In this document: positions 44,716-57,399 of the stretch, piece after piece
Position numbering within the stretch: position 1 is the stretch's first letter
Layout of the letters: the number at the start of each line of letters is the position of its first letter
NCBI GenBank assembly: GCA_020912385.1
Contig: CP087209.1
Span: 2,666,001-2,730,000, forward strand
Reading direction: 5' to 3'
Source: Neofusicoccum parvum
Taxonomy: Eukaryota > Ascomycota > Dothideomycetes > Botryosphaeriales > Botryosphaeriaceae
Length of the DNA stretch: 64,000 nucleotides
Notes under the pieces: model-generated
What the model was told of the DNA's origin: nothing
Seen by the model: the letters and a program-made list of their open reading frames with translations, nothing else
The model's database searches: none
Translations under genes and position numbers: made by a program

Positions 44716-45117
44716 AAGATCCGCAACAAAGGGGCCGCTCGTGAAGGGCTGGTGAGCCCTGAGAATGCGCTTCTCTTGACCATGTTCCACAAGTAGACGA
44801 GCGGTGTCTCGCGATTCTCCAGCTATGAGGCTCAAGTGCTTTGCCCCCAATACTTTCCCCTCATCACTACCTGGGCAAGGCTTTGTAAGAAGAAGCGGGG
44901 CGAGTGGCTTGCATACAGACGTACAGGTTTGTTCTCGTGCTCGAGTGGCTGCATTAGCGCTAGCTCGCCTCGAGGTGTCGACATGGGTATTTCGCGACGT
45001 GTGCCTCACTGCCTCGGGCTTCTGCCTTGCGGCACTGCCACGACAGTTCGGACTCAGCCCACTCGGCTAGTCAGCATGCCGTCAAGTATGTAGACGATCG
45101 GGCACGCACAGCTGGAC
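44716..45117. promoter_or_regulatory. Divergent promoter region
   Basis: The 402 bp lie between the ATGs of the membrane-repeat gene and the subtilase-fusion gene. The minus strand stays open in the frame of the membrane protein for most of it, so part may be coding. Confidence 0.4.
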
Positions 45118-47807
45118 ATGGTATCTCCGCCGCACAATAACATGGGGTCTACGCAAGACCTCAGCAGCTCGAGCATGCAGGGCAGTAGTAAGGACCGCCA
45201 CGACGGACAGCCACAGACACTTTCTTCTGTGCAGCTTATCACCAGCTATGCACTACAATCGGAGGAGCTACTTGGACACACCGCTCCGAGGACGCTCGGA
45301 AGGCGCGATGATGCCGCTCGTAGTCTTTCCAGTGGCGGACATGTCGCACAAGCTATATTGTTCGAAGAGGAAACCTTACGGCGGCGGCTGAGCCTTAAGC
45401 AGCCATCGGATGCCTTCGAAGATGATGCGACCTTGGACAATCGGATGCGCCTGGCGCGCCACTATTCCGACACAAAAGATTCGACGAAGGCCGTCAGACA
45501 CCTCCGCGCCGTACTACGCGTCCTTAAAGAGTCTCCTGCCCAGGACTGGAACCAGATCTCCGAGGTCTGCAATGAGCTAGTCATCGAGCTGTGGAAAAGA
45601 GGAAAAGCCCACGATATCCATGAAGCCATTGATATCAGCACAAAGACCCTCTCCCAGGCGGTCCCGTTTCTTGGACATGGCCACCCAACACTCATAGACC
45701 TACGCCACAACATGGGTGAGAGGCTGATGCGTCTCTACAAGCTCGAAGATGCGTCCAAATGTTTTCAAGAGAACAAGGATGTCTTGGAGGCCATGGATCC
45801 GGGTAGCAGGGAGAGTCACCAGCTCAACGAAGCTTTGGCTGACACGATAGCATATCTTGAAAGCTGCCAGAAGGAGATAATTGAGATTAAGAAGAGAAGG
45901 CAGGAGGATAGGGAACGTCTTGAAAAGGAACAGCAAGAGAACCAGCTCCGTTTGGCACAGCAGGAAAAAGAGAAGCAAAGGCTTGAAGAAGAGCATGGGA
46001 AACAAAGCCAAGCAAAGCAGAAGAAAGACCTTGAAGGAAAGGAGAGGCGTGGAGGGAAAAGAGGAGCCAAGAAGGAAAGAGAGTTTGGGGAGGGAGAGCA
46101 CATTGAGGGAACGGAACGGCATGAAGAGCAGAACCAGCGCAGATCACAAAAACGACAAAAAGAGAAGCCAGCCGAGGGTGAGGCACCTGTGCTGCGCGAA
46201 AAGCCATTTGTGACAGGAGAGATACTGGAGAAGGGTGGCAACAGTACACGAAATAAGAGCAACAAAAGCAAGGGATCGGCCGAAATATTGGAGAAACTTA
46301 CGATCAAGGGTTCAGATAGCCTTGTGAACGAGTCCTCGAAGGTTCCCTCATCACTAGGAGGTCAAGCCGATGGTGTATTCCAAGGTTTGACCAGTATGGA
46401 GGCCCTTCCAAAGACGGAAACGCCGAAAGCACGCGGCAAGGAGACACATTTGCAAGTCCCAGGAAGTTGGAGTCCGGATTTTGATGTTGAATTCACCCCT
46501 ACCCCTGAGGTACCAAAGGAGAGACTCCACCACACCATATCTGCCACAGATTTGCGGCGTAAGGACTCGGATAGACCCAGCATGACGGCAATGCACGATC
46601 TTCCGAGTAGACCGGCATCCATGTCCGAGATAGAACGCCCACTGCGTGACAGGTTAGTACGGTGCATAAAACCCCTACCGAGGCTCTCGCTAAAACTTCC
46701 CATAGTGGCGGTAATGGCGTCTCTCAAAGCGACATATTCTTCAAAAATCTAGAAGACAAGACTCATAGCCTGCTCGACAAGTATAAGGACCGAATGAAAG
46801 ACATGAACAAAGATAGGAAACGGGTCAAAATTGCCATTCTGGACACAGGTATCGCAAGGAATCCATCGTCAGTAGAACCGCAGGCCATCGCAGATGCGAA
46901 AGCGCGGATCAAATTTGGCAGGCCTCTCGAAACCTTATCCCCCAGAGAAGACGAGAATGGCCACGGTACACATTGCGCTGGCATCCTTCTGAGGGTCTGT
47001 CCATACGCGGAAGTTCATGTCTACCGCATCTCCAGAGGGCTGAATGATCCGAATGATCCGATCAAACCAAATGTTGTCGCGGCTGCTCTGCATCATGCGG
47101 TTACTGATCGTAAAGTCGATGTAATAAGCATGTCGTTCGGGTGGAACGAGGACAACAGTCAAGAGCTCAGAGAGGCTTTGGAATACGCGAAGCAGCAGAA
47201 AGTGCTCCTCTTCGCCGCCGCGTCCAACGAAGGTGGCGATATGGCTTTCCCAGCCCGAGCAGACGAAGTCATCGCAATCGACGCAGCGGCTTGGAACGGA
47301 AAGCCGTTAGAGTTCAACCCGAGGGGAACTGGGTACCAACAGCGTTTTACGGCACTTGGCGAAGAGGTGATTTCGGCATGGCCACTATTTCCGGGCGCTA
47401 GCAACATGTCGGGATTAAAGAGGATGACTGGCACGTCTTTCGCAACGCCAATTGCCGCTTCCACGGCTGCTTTGATCATCGAATTCGCGCGACAACCGCC
47501 CCTGTGCTTTGATCCGGAAATTGAGCGCTATCTCAAGGACCTTCGGGGCATGCGACATGTCCTGCGCTCAGCAGTTTGCAAAAAAACAGAGGTGTACTCG
47601 GAATTTACTCACATAGATATCACGGCTCTGCTGCATACCAATCGCCTCTATGAGGATGGTGGCCCTTGGGATGACCAATTTTCTCAGAGAGCGGCCGCCG
47701 CGAATAAAATTGTGAGGTCTTTGTCGGAGGAATTTGGGCTGGATGTCCTGGCGAATTGGAAGGCTTCGATTGCGAAGCATCAAAGAAGCCACTCACCACG
47801 GAGTTAG
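45118..47807 (+). CDS. Helical-repeat/coiled-coil protein fused to subtilisin (S8) domain
   Basis: Two exons, 45118-46652 and 46706-47807, give 878 residues; the 53-bp intron (GTTAGT..CATAG) joins RPLRDS|GGNGVSQ. Residues 1-90 are polar. Residues about 100-255 are helical with TPR-like pairs (MRLARHYSDTKDSTKAVRHL, HPTLIDLRHNMGERLMRLYK). A basic coiled coil (about 255-345) and a Ser/Pro linker to about 510 follow. The protease domain carries the full triad: Asp558 (AILDTGI), His598 (NGHGTHCAG) and Ser756 (TGTSFATP), plus oxyanion Asn686. No signal peptide is seen, so it should act inside the cell. Intracellular fungal subtilases with repeat domains include HET-Q2 of Podospora anserina, which controls cell death by cleaving a gasdermin-like partner; that parallel is inference. 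Confidence 0.85.
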
Positions 47808-50800
47808 GACAGAGACTTTTCAAATAATGGCTATGGTTAGAAGAAGCACAGGCCTCCACAAGAAGCCAGAGGACCTGCTCAGATAGGTTCAGTGGATTCA
47901 ATACTACCGTTCCAAGCCCAGATAGATGATTTGACTGCCCGTGTATATTGTGCAACCCAAAACGACGGAACTGGGTTTTTGGTATCTGCTGCCTATCTTA
48001 GTGATTCTGTGGCTGACCCATATGCAATCCGACCAGCAAAGTATGATGGGTCCAGGCTCCGTCGGCGTGGCCACATTTTTCTTGCCTTTGGCCATGCGTC
48101 GGAAAGTAGGCAGCATAGACGCATGTAACCTTCGCAGGAAACTTTTCTCATTGAACCTGCATGAGATTATGCTCCTGGAGGAGCAAAGGCCGAGACAAAA
48201 CGAAACCCTCCCTGAGGGCGTAGAGTCCTGACGAGAAGGAGAACAGCAAAAGCGAAGGGCGCCAGGCTCGAGGCTTGATGGCTTTCGGGGGCCGCCTGAC
48301 GTGAATCGATGATTAACAGTGGGCATCGACAGGAACAGACTGATAGTAGTCTGACATTCTGCGCAGGTGGCAGAAACACGCGGCCGGGAAGCTGATAGGC
48401 GGTGTCTCAAAAAGTGTCATTGGATTCGCTGCAGGACGGAAGACCCCAAGTGGAACAAGCTGCGAGAACATGAGACGGGCCGGATTCGCGCAGGTCCAAT
48501 CAGTCGGATCAGAACTTGCATACTGTGGGCTCCGGGAAGCGTGGTGACAACCCGTGCAGAAACTTTTCGGTTATGCTTCCGAAGGACTTGATTCCAGCTT
48601 CCGCTTCTCCAGCAGTTGAGACATCTTTCGTGAAGATGGCCGAGAGGGGCAATCCAGAAAAAGTTCGTTATCCCTGTCAGAACATGGAAGACGCGCTATG
48701 ACCGGTACTTCGGGTGACAGTCCTGCGTGTACACGTCTGTCGCGAGCCTATCTTCTGCTGACTTCCAGACGAGAGCCCACAATGACGAGATGATACGATG
48801 AGTATTGGCATACGAACAGCGCCCCCCGCCGCTTCGCTCCGCGTGCGCTAGCTCTGATGTGTATCGACTCCGCAGTCGCGAGATCCAAGTGGCATGATGC
48901 GGGAAATTCCTTTCTGAGGTCCTGGGACCGGAAGCGAGGTAAACCAAAAATAGCCGCAAGCAGCTATATGCACAACGTATATTCAAACAGACCGACTGAA
49001 CTCACCTCCTGATCTGCCTGTTCGTAAGTCTGGATCCTCAGAATTCTTCACACGTGTCTGACAACACACGTGCCTGCAGGTCGAAAATACTCAGTCTCGC
49101 TTCCCGATGCATGTCGCTTCTCGAGACCGTGCACGGCATTAGCACGTCTCTTAGCATGAGTGGACAGGAGGTCTGAGGTCTGAAGATGCTCAAGCTCGGT
49201 GTGGGGATGGAAGAATACTGTATTGGAGAGGATCTGCCGCCTCCTTATAGCTTGATACCAAGAATAGGTTCTCTGACGTCAGTGGGGGCCGCATTGAGGC
49301 TCAGACACACCCCACAGGCGAAGCCGGCGGGAGAAACAGTGCCAGAAGTTGGAGGTGCATTAGAGAGTGGCAAGAAGTGTCTTGAGCCCCGTGCGACGGC
49401 AGCAACACAGGTCTCGGCAGGTAGATACGAGGCTTGGCTGCTAGCCTTACAGCAGAATACGACGGGGTGAAGAGAGGAGATCCCAGAGAGGTGCCAGGAA
49501 AAGGAAAGGGATTCGACGGAGCCGTTGGCGCGCGGCTCTTCCCACGCAGCTCGCCTGCCACACCTTCGTGCTGGGCTCGCTTGGCCATTGGCCTGTTCGG
49601 TCGCCATGCAGCACGCCTTTAGCAACACCCAGCAATCGATGCGCCGATGCGGTCCCAGCAGATCGATCGGCAAAAAGGACGTGTTGCTCGAGGCAACCAT
49701 CCCCGCAAACGCCACGGCCTCGTGCCCAGGTGCATGGGAAATTGCTCGCACCGCGTCCCAAAAGTCAAAGCCGTGGCGTGACGCAGAGCACAGAGTCATC
49801 GCTGTAAGCTTAAGAGGACACACCCAGGGTCAGTTGTACCGGACAATGTATTAAGGTTCGGGAAGAAAGTCGATCGGTGGCGGCAGCTACAGCTGGCGAC
49901 GACCTTGTGGTCAAGTCGGGCCTTCAGACCGAGCCGCGGAGCGGAGCGAGACACAGGCGGCGGCGGCGGGCGACCCTTGCAGCAGGCAGAGAAGGGTCGC
50001 GCCGACCGGTGCTGCCAACAATGGACCGCCGCTTGATTTCGAGCATCCGTGGCTGTGGGGGCGAGCGCACGCTGCGTCCGCGTGGCGCGGCTCAACTCTG
50101 TGCTGCGACAGAAGCTTCGCTGCAGCGGCCGGCCGCAAGACCCTGCGGTGAGGGACGTGTTTCCCTCTGGAAACGAAAATCACGACTCGGGAGAGCAGAG
50201 GCGCCGATGCAGGAGATATATTTTACTTTTAAGCCGCGGGCATCGGAAACGGCGCGCGAAGGGGCCTGAGTCGCGCCGAAAAACGGCTAGGGGGGGGGCA
50301 GCTCTGCACGGCTGGCGACTTTGCTGCCCACGGAGCGCCATGGTGTGCGGAGGGGGTGGAGCATCGATAGCGACTCGGGCGGCCGCCAATTGCGGCGCGG
50401 ACCCTGAGCGACACAGCCTCACTTTGGAGTGGGGGAGGGCAGCGATTCTGCAGCGAGGCGCGCGATGTGTTGGTGTTGAAGATGACGTACCCGGGCCGCC
50501 TTGTTATGGCAACAATGTTCCTCCGGCGGGCCGCGAGTCACAATGCTTGCTGCGATCAGCAGTGGTCCTTCTGCAAGAGGGAGGCAGGTGTTGATGCGGT
50601 CAGTATTGGAGTGGCCCACGTGCAAGCCGCCCGCCGCGGATTTAACGCGGGTGCTTGCTGTGCTGCTGCGAGGCGGCACGGCGGTTGGCGGGCATGCCGC
50701 GCATCAATCAGCGTCTGCGATCCGACCGCGCGAGCGCAACCTTGTGCAAGATTGAGTTGTGCTTTATAAAGCCCATCAGGCCACCGCTCGAGCGCGCCGC

Positions 50801-53800
50801 CGCCCCGGCCGGGACGGCCTCAAACCTCCAGCTTTCTGCAGGTGTTCGCAGCAGAGCAGGCACACGGCGGCACGCAATGGCGACGGGCGGCCAATCCGTG
50901 GCGGGCATCTGGCAGCACCGTCGAATCGGGAGCGCACGATGGTCATGCGGAAGCGCTGGATACGGCGTCCACGGAGAAGGGTCCTGGATCCGCGCCATGG
51001 ATAGCTCCCGCCATGTGAAAGATAAGCGGTGACCGGGACGCGATCTGGCCTGTCTCCCGATGGGGCCTGACTCGGAACAGCGCAAGCGCAAGAAGCGTTT
51101 CCTGTGAGGGCAGGCATCGTGATTCAAAGTGGGCCGCTTTCGTCGAAGCGCAGCCGGCTCGCGGCCACGCCGCAAACGCAATGCGCACGTTAGCAACGTC
51201 GGGCATCGCGTCGGAAGCCCGTGGGGATACAGAGATGCAGCACACCTCGCCATCGTCCCGAGAGCTGTTGGCGGGCTGCCCGGGAGACCTGCGTCGCCGT
51301 GATTTGCCATGCATTCCCGATGGTTGGCTGCCCGCTTCGCCATGACTTCCGTGGAGTGCGCCGCCCGCTGCAGGGACTCTTCAGTGCCGTGCGACGGTCG
51401 AGAGGGAAAAAGTAAACAAAGGACGAGCACACAATGGCATTCACGCTCTTGCCAAGCGCCAGCGAATTGCAGGAGCCAACCCTCTGCCCGCCGCGTGCAA
51501 ATGTACAGGGAGGGGCTCGGCGGGGGAACTGCACGCTTGATTGCGTGTAATTGAAAGAGACATGGGCCGCACCTGTGCTATCCTGCTCTTTCGACGCCGA
51601 CTTAGGCTAAAGATTGGTCTCGCGGCAGCCGCCAAACGTAAATTGCAGCGTGGCTTCCTCGGCCAGATAGAGAGGGCGGCGCTGATTGCGATAGTCCCCA
51701 ATCCGTCGTCATCGTCAGCCAAAGGGTCCCTTCGCGTCGTTTCAGAAACATTCCGAGTCCCGCAGCTGATTCTCCCGACGCTCCAGTGCCGTGTCGACAG
51801 CGGGCCGCCAAGGGCTGCTTTTTCTCGTGTATCTGCGAGGCGTCGAGGCTACTGCGGGACATCAGCACGTATCCCTGCAGTTCGGCACACAGTGAGGTCG
51901 ACGGACGCGCTCCTCCACTCACGCCGGGCAGCCGTCACACTCCAGCCGCGGACTGTTGACGGGCTGCAGCCAGCTCTTGTAGACGGCGCCCGTTTTCGCG
52001 CGTTCGAGACTCTCACCCGCGGCTGACGACCGATCCCGCGGTGAGCATTACGTGTCGCGGTCGGCGAGAGGGCAGCCGAATGGTCGATGACGGGGATGTG
52101 GAGGCGGAGAGAAAGTTATCTGCGCTGCTAGGGCAGATCCACGCTGCCGGAGCGCGACGCCGCGGCGCAAGGGCGTCAACTTTCCTTCAGCGAAACCCGG
52201 GTCAACGGGCGGGCTGCCGCCAGTCAGCTGTGTCGTGTGCCCCCAGGGCGGATCCGTGGTGACGAAGAAAAGATGGCCGCGTTGGAGATTTCAGGACTTG
52301 GGCAAACTCTCGCCATCCCAGCTGCGCAGACCCAGCGACTCGGGGGAGGGCCGGTCGATCGGTTTCACAGCAACTGCGAGTGCCCGTTCACGGACGGCGC
52401 AATTTGCTTCCGCAGCCAGAGAAGAGTCGTGGAACGGCGGGAATCGACCGCCCAGCCAAGGAACACCTTGCGTGGCTGGCTCTGTTTCTGCTTTCGGCTC
52501 CAGCCGGCATGTACGTAACGACGTGTCGAGCCCGCAGGGCCAGATGCCAGCGCCGTTCCTCCGTTCTTCTGTCGCCTTCGCTGCCGAGGACACATTGTCA
52601 TCTGTGCTGCGCGCCTCAGGCGTCTGTCCGCGTCGACGGAACCGGTCGTCTTGCCACAGCACATGCAGCGCCAGCCCTCGCGCCCCCCGCCTAGCGCTCC
52701 CCGACGGGGGAGCTGCGCGTCCCGTACAGATGCCTCTTTGGGCATGTTACACATCCGCGCCGCCATGGGTGCCCGGCCGGCGTCTTGATTGGCGTTGCTG
52801 CAGCGGGAGTTGGGGTACTCGCAGGCGTGCGCGGGCGACGGCCGGCCTGTGGCTTGACGGGCGGGATCTAGGAGACGGGTCGCTCGCAGAGGCAGCAGCC
52901 TCACATGCTTCCTGGCGCTCCCGCCGGCCGCTGCGCGCTGGCTGTGCCGCGATGCTGCAGCGAGGTTCATCGACGCAGCGTGTGCTCGCCGGCCGGTGAC
53001 GCAAGGCCTTCACAAAAAAAGGGACTGCCGGTGGAGGATCAACCGGGCACTTTTCCCGCTCTGGCCGCCCGCTAATTATATCCTCGCCCTCGCGCAGCCC
53101 GCCCGCCGCCAGGCACAATATATCTGGGGGCATGGACTTGCCTGTGCTCCTGTTTCAACGACCGCTGGCTGAGGCTCTGGCAGGCGGAGATGAGGCGGAG
53201 GAACTTGCGCCCCTCTGAGATTGCGCATGAGAATCCACTCCGTGACTCGCGCGAATTGCGATGTGTTTGATCGCTGGGCGGTCGACTGATACTGCGCCGT
53301 TCGGATTTGCGGCTCTGTCGCCTCCGCAAAACAGCAGCCGGCCGCTCACTCCCACTCCCACATCCCACGGCTGGCGCGGTCGGCTTGGCGGGCCAGCCAG
53401 CGCTATCACGCCGCTCGGCGGATGGAGCGGAGGCGTGCTGGTCCGTGGCCTTCGACGAGTTTCACCGCACGATCGCGCTGTGCTGGCGAGGGCCATCTAC
53501 CTGCTTCCAGAAAGCCGCTTGCCAGGCGCGTCGGGCGGGCGCGGGGCCAGTGGTGGTTCCACACCCTCCCAGCATTCCGCCGTCGCAGGCCGGGCGTCGC
53601 TATCGCGCCTGGCGGAAAGCTTGATCGGCCGGGCTGCCTCTTCTCAGTCCAGTGAAGATAGTGTTTGACGTGCGGCCTGGCGACCCTTTTTCGCAACTCG
53701 TATTAGCAGGGTATGCGCCCCACCGCGTGCGGGCAGGCGAGCGGTGCAAGGCTTGAGTGGCCCTCGTCACCGCTGTGCGAAATGCTTAGCGCGTACGGCG

Positions 53801-55010
53801 CAGGCAGCGGGCCAGGACGCGGCGACTTGGAGAGACGGTGAGCCGGGGGGCAGGCGTGGAGGCGTTCGCGGGCTTCGTGCAGCTGCTGTACCGCGGGCTG
53901 CGCAGGATGGGTGTTGCGCGAGCGGAGCGGAACCAGCAGAGGACTGGCAGGTCCCACGGGCAGCCAAATGACGACAGGGGCCCGGCGGGCCTCAGCGCAC
54001 GCCAGCGCCAGAGCACCAGCAGCGCCGTGGCACGACGACAGCAAAAGCGCGCCTCATGCGTTCCTGACGTCGACGCGAGACAGACGCCGCGGACTGTCGG
54101 TCGCAGGCCGCCGGCGCCGGCGCGCGTGAGACCTGGGGCCGGGCGCGCTGCGGCCGCGCTGCGAGTGCTGCTGGGCGCGCTGCTCTGCGGCGGCGGCTGC
54201 TGCTGCTCTCTGCTGCTGCGTGTGCTGCTGCGTGTGCTGCTGTCGCCGCGCTGCTCGCGGGCGCACGGCCGTTGCGCGCGGGTGGTTTCGCTGCCACTGC
54301 GCTGCCCATGCCCGCACCAAACGCGAATAGCCAGCCCGGCGCTCGAATTGCGCTAGCCGGCCTCTCACCCCTTCTACCTAACGACGGCCGCCTCCTCACC
54401 CAAACCCACCCGCCGCCATTCACCACGCACCGCCCTACGCCTCCCCCCGTCTTGGATTGTCGTTGTGTTTTCTCTTGCTGAGCTGCCACCGGTTCGTGCT
54501 GTTTGCCCGCCCGAGTTCCCGCCTGTCGCCCCGTCCAATGCAGGCCTGACAAGCCATCGCTGCCTCTTCGGGGGCCCGTACGCGCTGCACACTTCGCTCT
54601 CGTTGACCGAACACCCCAATCCGACCGCCCAAGCACGGCCGGCCGCTTTGTTTTCAGTATCTGTTTTAATAGACCTTGCTCGTACCTTTCCTTGCTGCCA
54701 TTGGAGTAATCTTCGCCCGACTGTACTCGTTGCGTTCTAGCGAAAGGGGTACGTAAACTTCACTTCCACCGCACCGCCGGCCTCACTCGCCCTCCTGCAC
54801 CCGCGCCCACCCTGCCCGCCTCACGCCAGCACACTCCACGACCTCGCGCCGCTCTACCTGCTCACTGTCGCGTGCGCTGCTGACGTCTCCGCCCGCCACA
54901 GCAGACCGCTGCGCAGTCGATCCTTGGCCTGCCGACCGTCGTCCCCAGGCACCGTGCCAGGAAGACAAGAGTCCGCCCTGCAGCCTCCACGCCCCGGCCT
55001 CCACGCTCAG
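47808..55010. other. Long GC-rich interval without recognised genes
   Basis: About 7.2 kb. From 49.1 to 54.9 kb the DNA is strongly GC-rich with open frames on both strands that overlap each other, none showing a known domain, a signal peptide or a consistent splice model. 47.8-49.0 kb is closer to average composition and also lacks a family match. The last few hundred bases are the C-rich leader of the BNI4-like gene. Real non-conserved genes or non-coding transcripts cannot be excluded. Confidence 0.5.
54195..54244. repeat. CTG-rich microsatellite
   Basis: An imperfect run of GCTGCT and GCTGCTGCGT units over about 50 bp, with flanking GC-rich sequence. Non-coding as far as can be seen. Confidence 0.6.
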
Positions 55011-57399
55011 ATGGCTGAGGTACTCGCGCCCATAACCCAGCCGAACACCTCTATCACTATGCTACATTCCTCGTCGAGCGACGCCCAGTCACACCATCAG
55101 CCGTCGTCATCGAGGTCCTCTCAGATGCCTCGCACCCAGTATTACAACACTTCCGGCGGCGGCATAGGATACAGAGGCTCCTCTGCGACGCCTGTCCAGA
55201 CGTACGCCTTCCAGCAGACGCCACAACTGCGCCAGGAGAATCGCTCGACCTCGGCTCCCGTGAACCCCTACTCCCAGGCACAGGCGTTCCAACCCACCCT
55301 TGCCCCTACCAAGCAGGGCCACGCTACCCACCCCTCCTCCTCGTCAGGCTCGACTGCCTCCTCGTCATCCTCGAACCAATCGTCCACTCGCCAACGTTCT
55401 GGCTCGAAAGACGACTCGGCCCTGTCGCACCAGCGAGCGAAGTCTGCCGACGACTTGCTGCGCAAACCCAACGCGACCATGGATTCGTCACGGCAAATTT
55501 CGGCCATTAACCTCTCAACATCAGTGCCGGACCTTACACTCACTTCATTCGAGACGACTGCGAAGTCCTCTCCCGATCGCTACCGTCGTTCCCGCAATGT
55601 TTCCGGGCCCGCTAGCCCACCATTGCCCCAGGAGTCTAAATCGGCCGCCCCGTCCGGATCTGGCATGGCAGGCGTGGCCCACCTATACAAGGGCAATGGC
55701 CTTTCTCCCCGTCCAGGCCACAACAGAACCTCCAGCATGGATGATAGTGCGCTACCTCGGTCGAACTCGGAGCAAGCAAAGAGATACAGGCGGAGAAGTC
55801 TTGGTGGCTTCGAGGGTATTCCAGCCCAGCAAGGGGCCCCATCCTGGGCGCCTCCCCAACAATCCCGCCAAGACGCAAAGCTGGGCGCCCACAAGAACAA
55901 CAGTGGTGAGAGTATCTCATCGGCTAGCAACTCGACAAGGCCCTCATCCGTAAGTGGCGCGCTGTCTCAGTCTCATTCTGAGACATACTTTTACAGGTCA
56001 CACTGACACTTTCGCAGTCTAAGCGGGAGAACGCTGCCCGGCCGTCTTCCCCCAAAGTTGGACAGGAATCCCGTTCTCCCAACGTACCCGCCCGTGGATC
56101 GTCCGCAGATGCTACCAAGCGGATAGCAAATCCCTCACCACTCTCCAAAGCCACCTCTGATGGCGAACCTCCGAGCAGCTCTGGCAAGGCATCTGCCACC
56201 GATGCAAGTGCAGGCGCGAGGAGCCCAGCGGCCCAGCAGCTGGCAGCTCTGAACGAGAAGGAAAAAGGTGTGAAGTCGCGACTAAGGAGAGCCTTCTCAT
56301 TCGGCAGCGCAGCCGAGCTTCGGAAGGCTTCTGCAGAGAATGCCTCCACGGCACGGATGAACCAGCAAAGGGGACAGCAACAGGACGATATCGACCCGGA
56401 GGATGCAGCCATTGCTGCCAAGCAAGAAGCTGCTGGCATCGGCAACAGCATTTATTCTGGCCAGGGAGGTGTCTTCTCAGGGTCCACGGATAACCTTTCG
56501 ATCTCGTCCACCGCATCTTCAGCATCGATAATGCTTCGTAAGATGGGCAAGGGCATGAAGAAGGGTGGTCGCTCGCTGAAGGGCCTGTTCAGGCCGAAAT
56601 CGGTGATTGGTGTCCCGGCCGCTGACTCTGCTGTCCAGCCCTCTGTGGCCCAGGTGTCGATGGTTACTGTTGAAGCGGAGAGAGAAAACGTGAACGTCAA
56701 CGCGCATCCGGCAGACCATGCGGGCGGTGGCACTGGCTTCCCCAAGCTTGAGCGCAATTCGCTCGACGCCTCTTTAGTGTCAGAGAGGCCTTCCTCTGTG
56801 AACGGCACCAACGACTCGAGGAAGAGCATCATGGGTGGTGAGAGGGAGCGTGCTGAGGTCCTGGCCGCTGTCAGGAAGGGAATCTTAAAGAGTAAGTGAC
56901 CAAGCCTCTAGAAGCAACAATGTTTAACAAACCAAAACAGGAACGGGTACCGATAGCCCTTCGCCTCAGGTTCGTCCGGCCGACGGAGCCCCGGGCTTCA
57001 CTCACAACCACGACACTCCAAACTCCAGTGCACCAAGCACCCCAGGGGATGACAACAGGGCTTTAGGAGGCGACGATTATTTTGTGGGCGCCTCGCGTTT
57101 CGCAGCCGGTAGCTCGAGGAGCCTTCCCAACACGCCCCACGGTGGCCCTCGCAACATCAGTTTCAGCCCACGCATTCAATTCCACGATGCCTGGTCCAGC
57201 TCCGAGTATGACAGGCGAGGAGACATTGCGACTTGCAACCGCCTCACGCCTATGCTGGCCCAGCAGATCAAGGAAGAGCTCAATACTTTCAAGATGGTAG
57301 GCAAATCCTTGTCAGCTTAAGACGGCCGTCACGCGACTAACAATTTTGCAGGAAATGGAAGTTCACGAGCAGTCGAAGCCTCACACACACTTCTTCTAA
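55011..57399 (+). CDS. BNI4: BNI4-like bud-neck protein with PP1-docking end
   Basis: Four exons, 55011-55949, 56018-56891, 56941-57296 and 57352-57399, give 738 residues. The first in-frame ATG is at 55011 (MAEVLAPITQ). Residues 1-600 are low-complexity Ser/Pro/Gln with basic patches (KSRLRRAFSFGS, KKGGRSLKGLFRPK) and look disordered. The C-terminal 65 residues are conserved: FSPRIQFHDAWSSSEYDRRG, then DIATCNRLTPMLAQQIKEEL, and the end KPHTHFF. RIQF (682-685) fits the [RK][VI]xF docking site of protein phosphatase 1. In yeast Bni4 this part binds Glc7 and targets chitin synthase III to the bud neck through septins. In a filamentous fungus the likely place is septa or tips. The tiny last exon matches the conserved end. 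Confidence 0.8.

Noticed and set aside
46662..47807. Separate subtilase gene starting within the window of the intron
   Set aside because: The in-frame upstream start lies inside the intron and is not ATG-supported by family data; splicing from 46652 to 46706 gives one continuous protein.
51541..53133. Several open frames of 100-250 codons on both strands
   Set aside because: They overlap on both strands, are Arg/Ala/Pro-rich as expected for GC-rich random sequence, and resemble no family.
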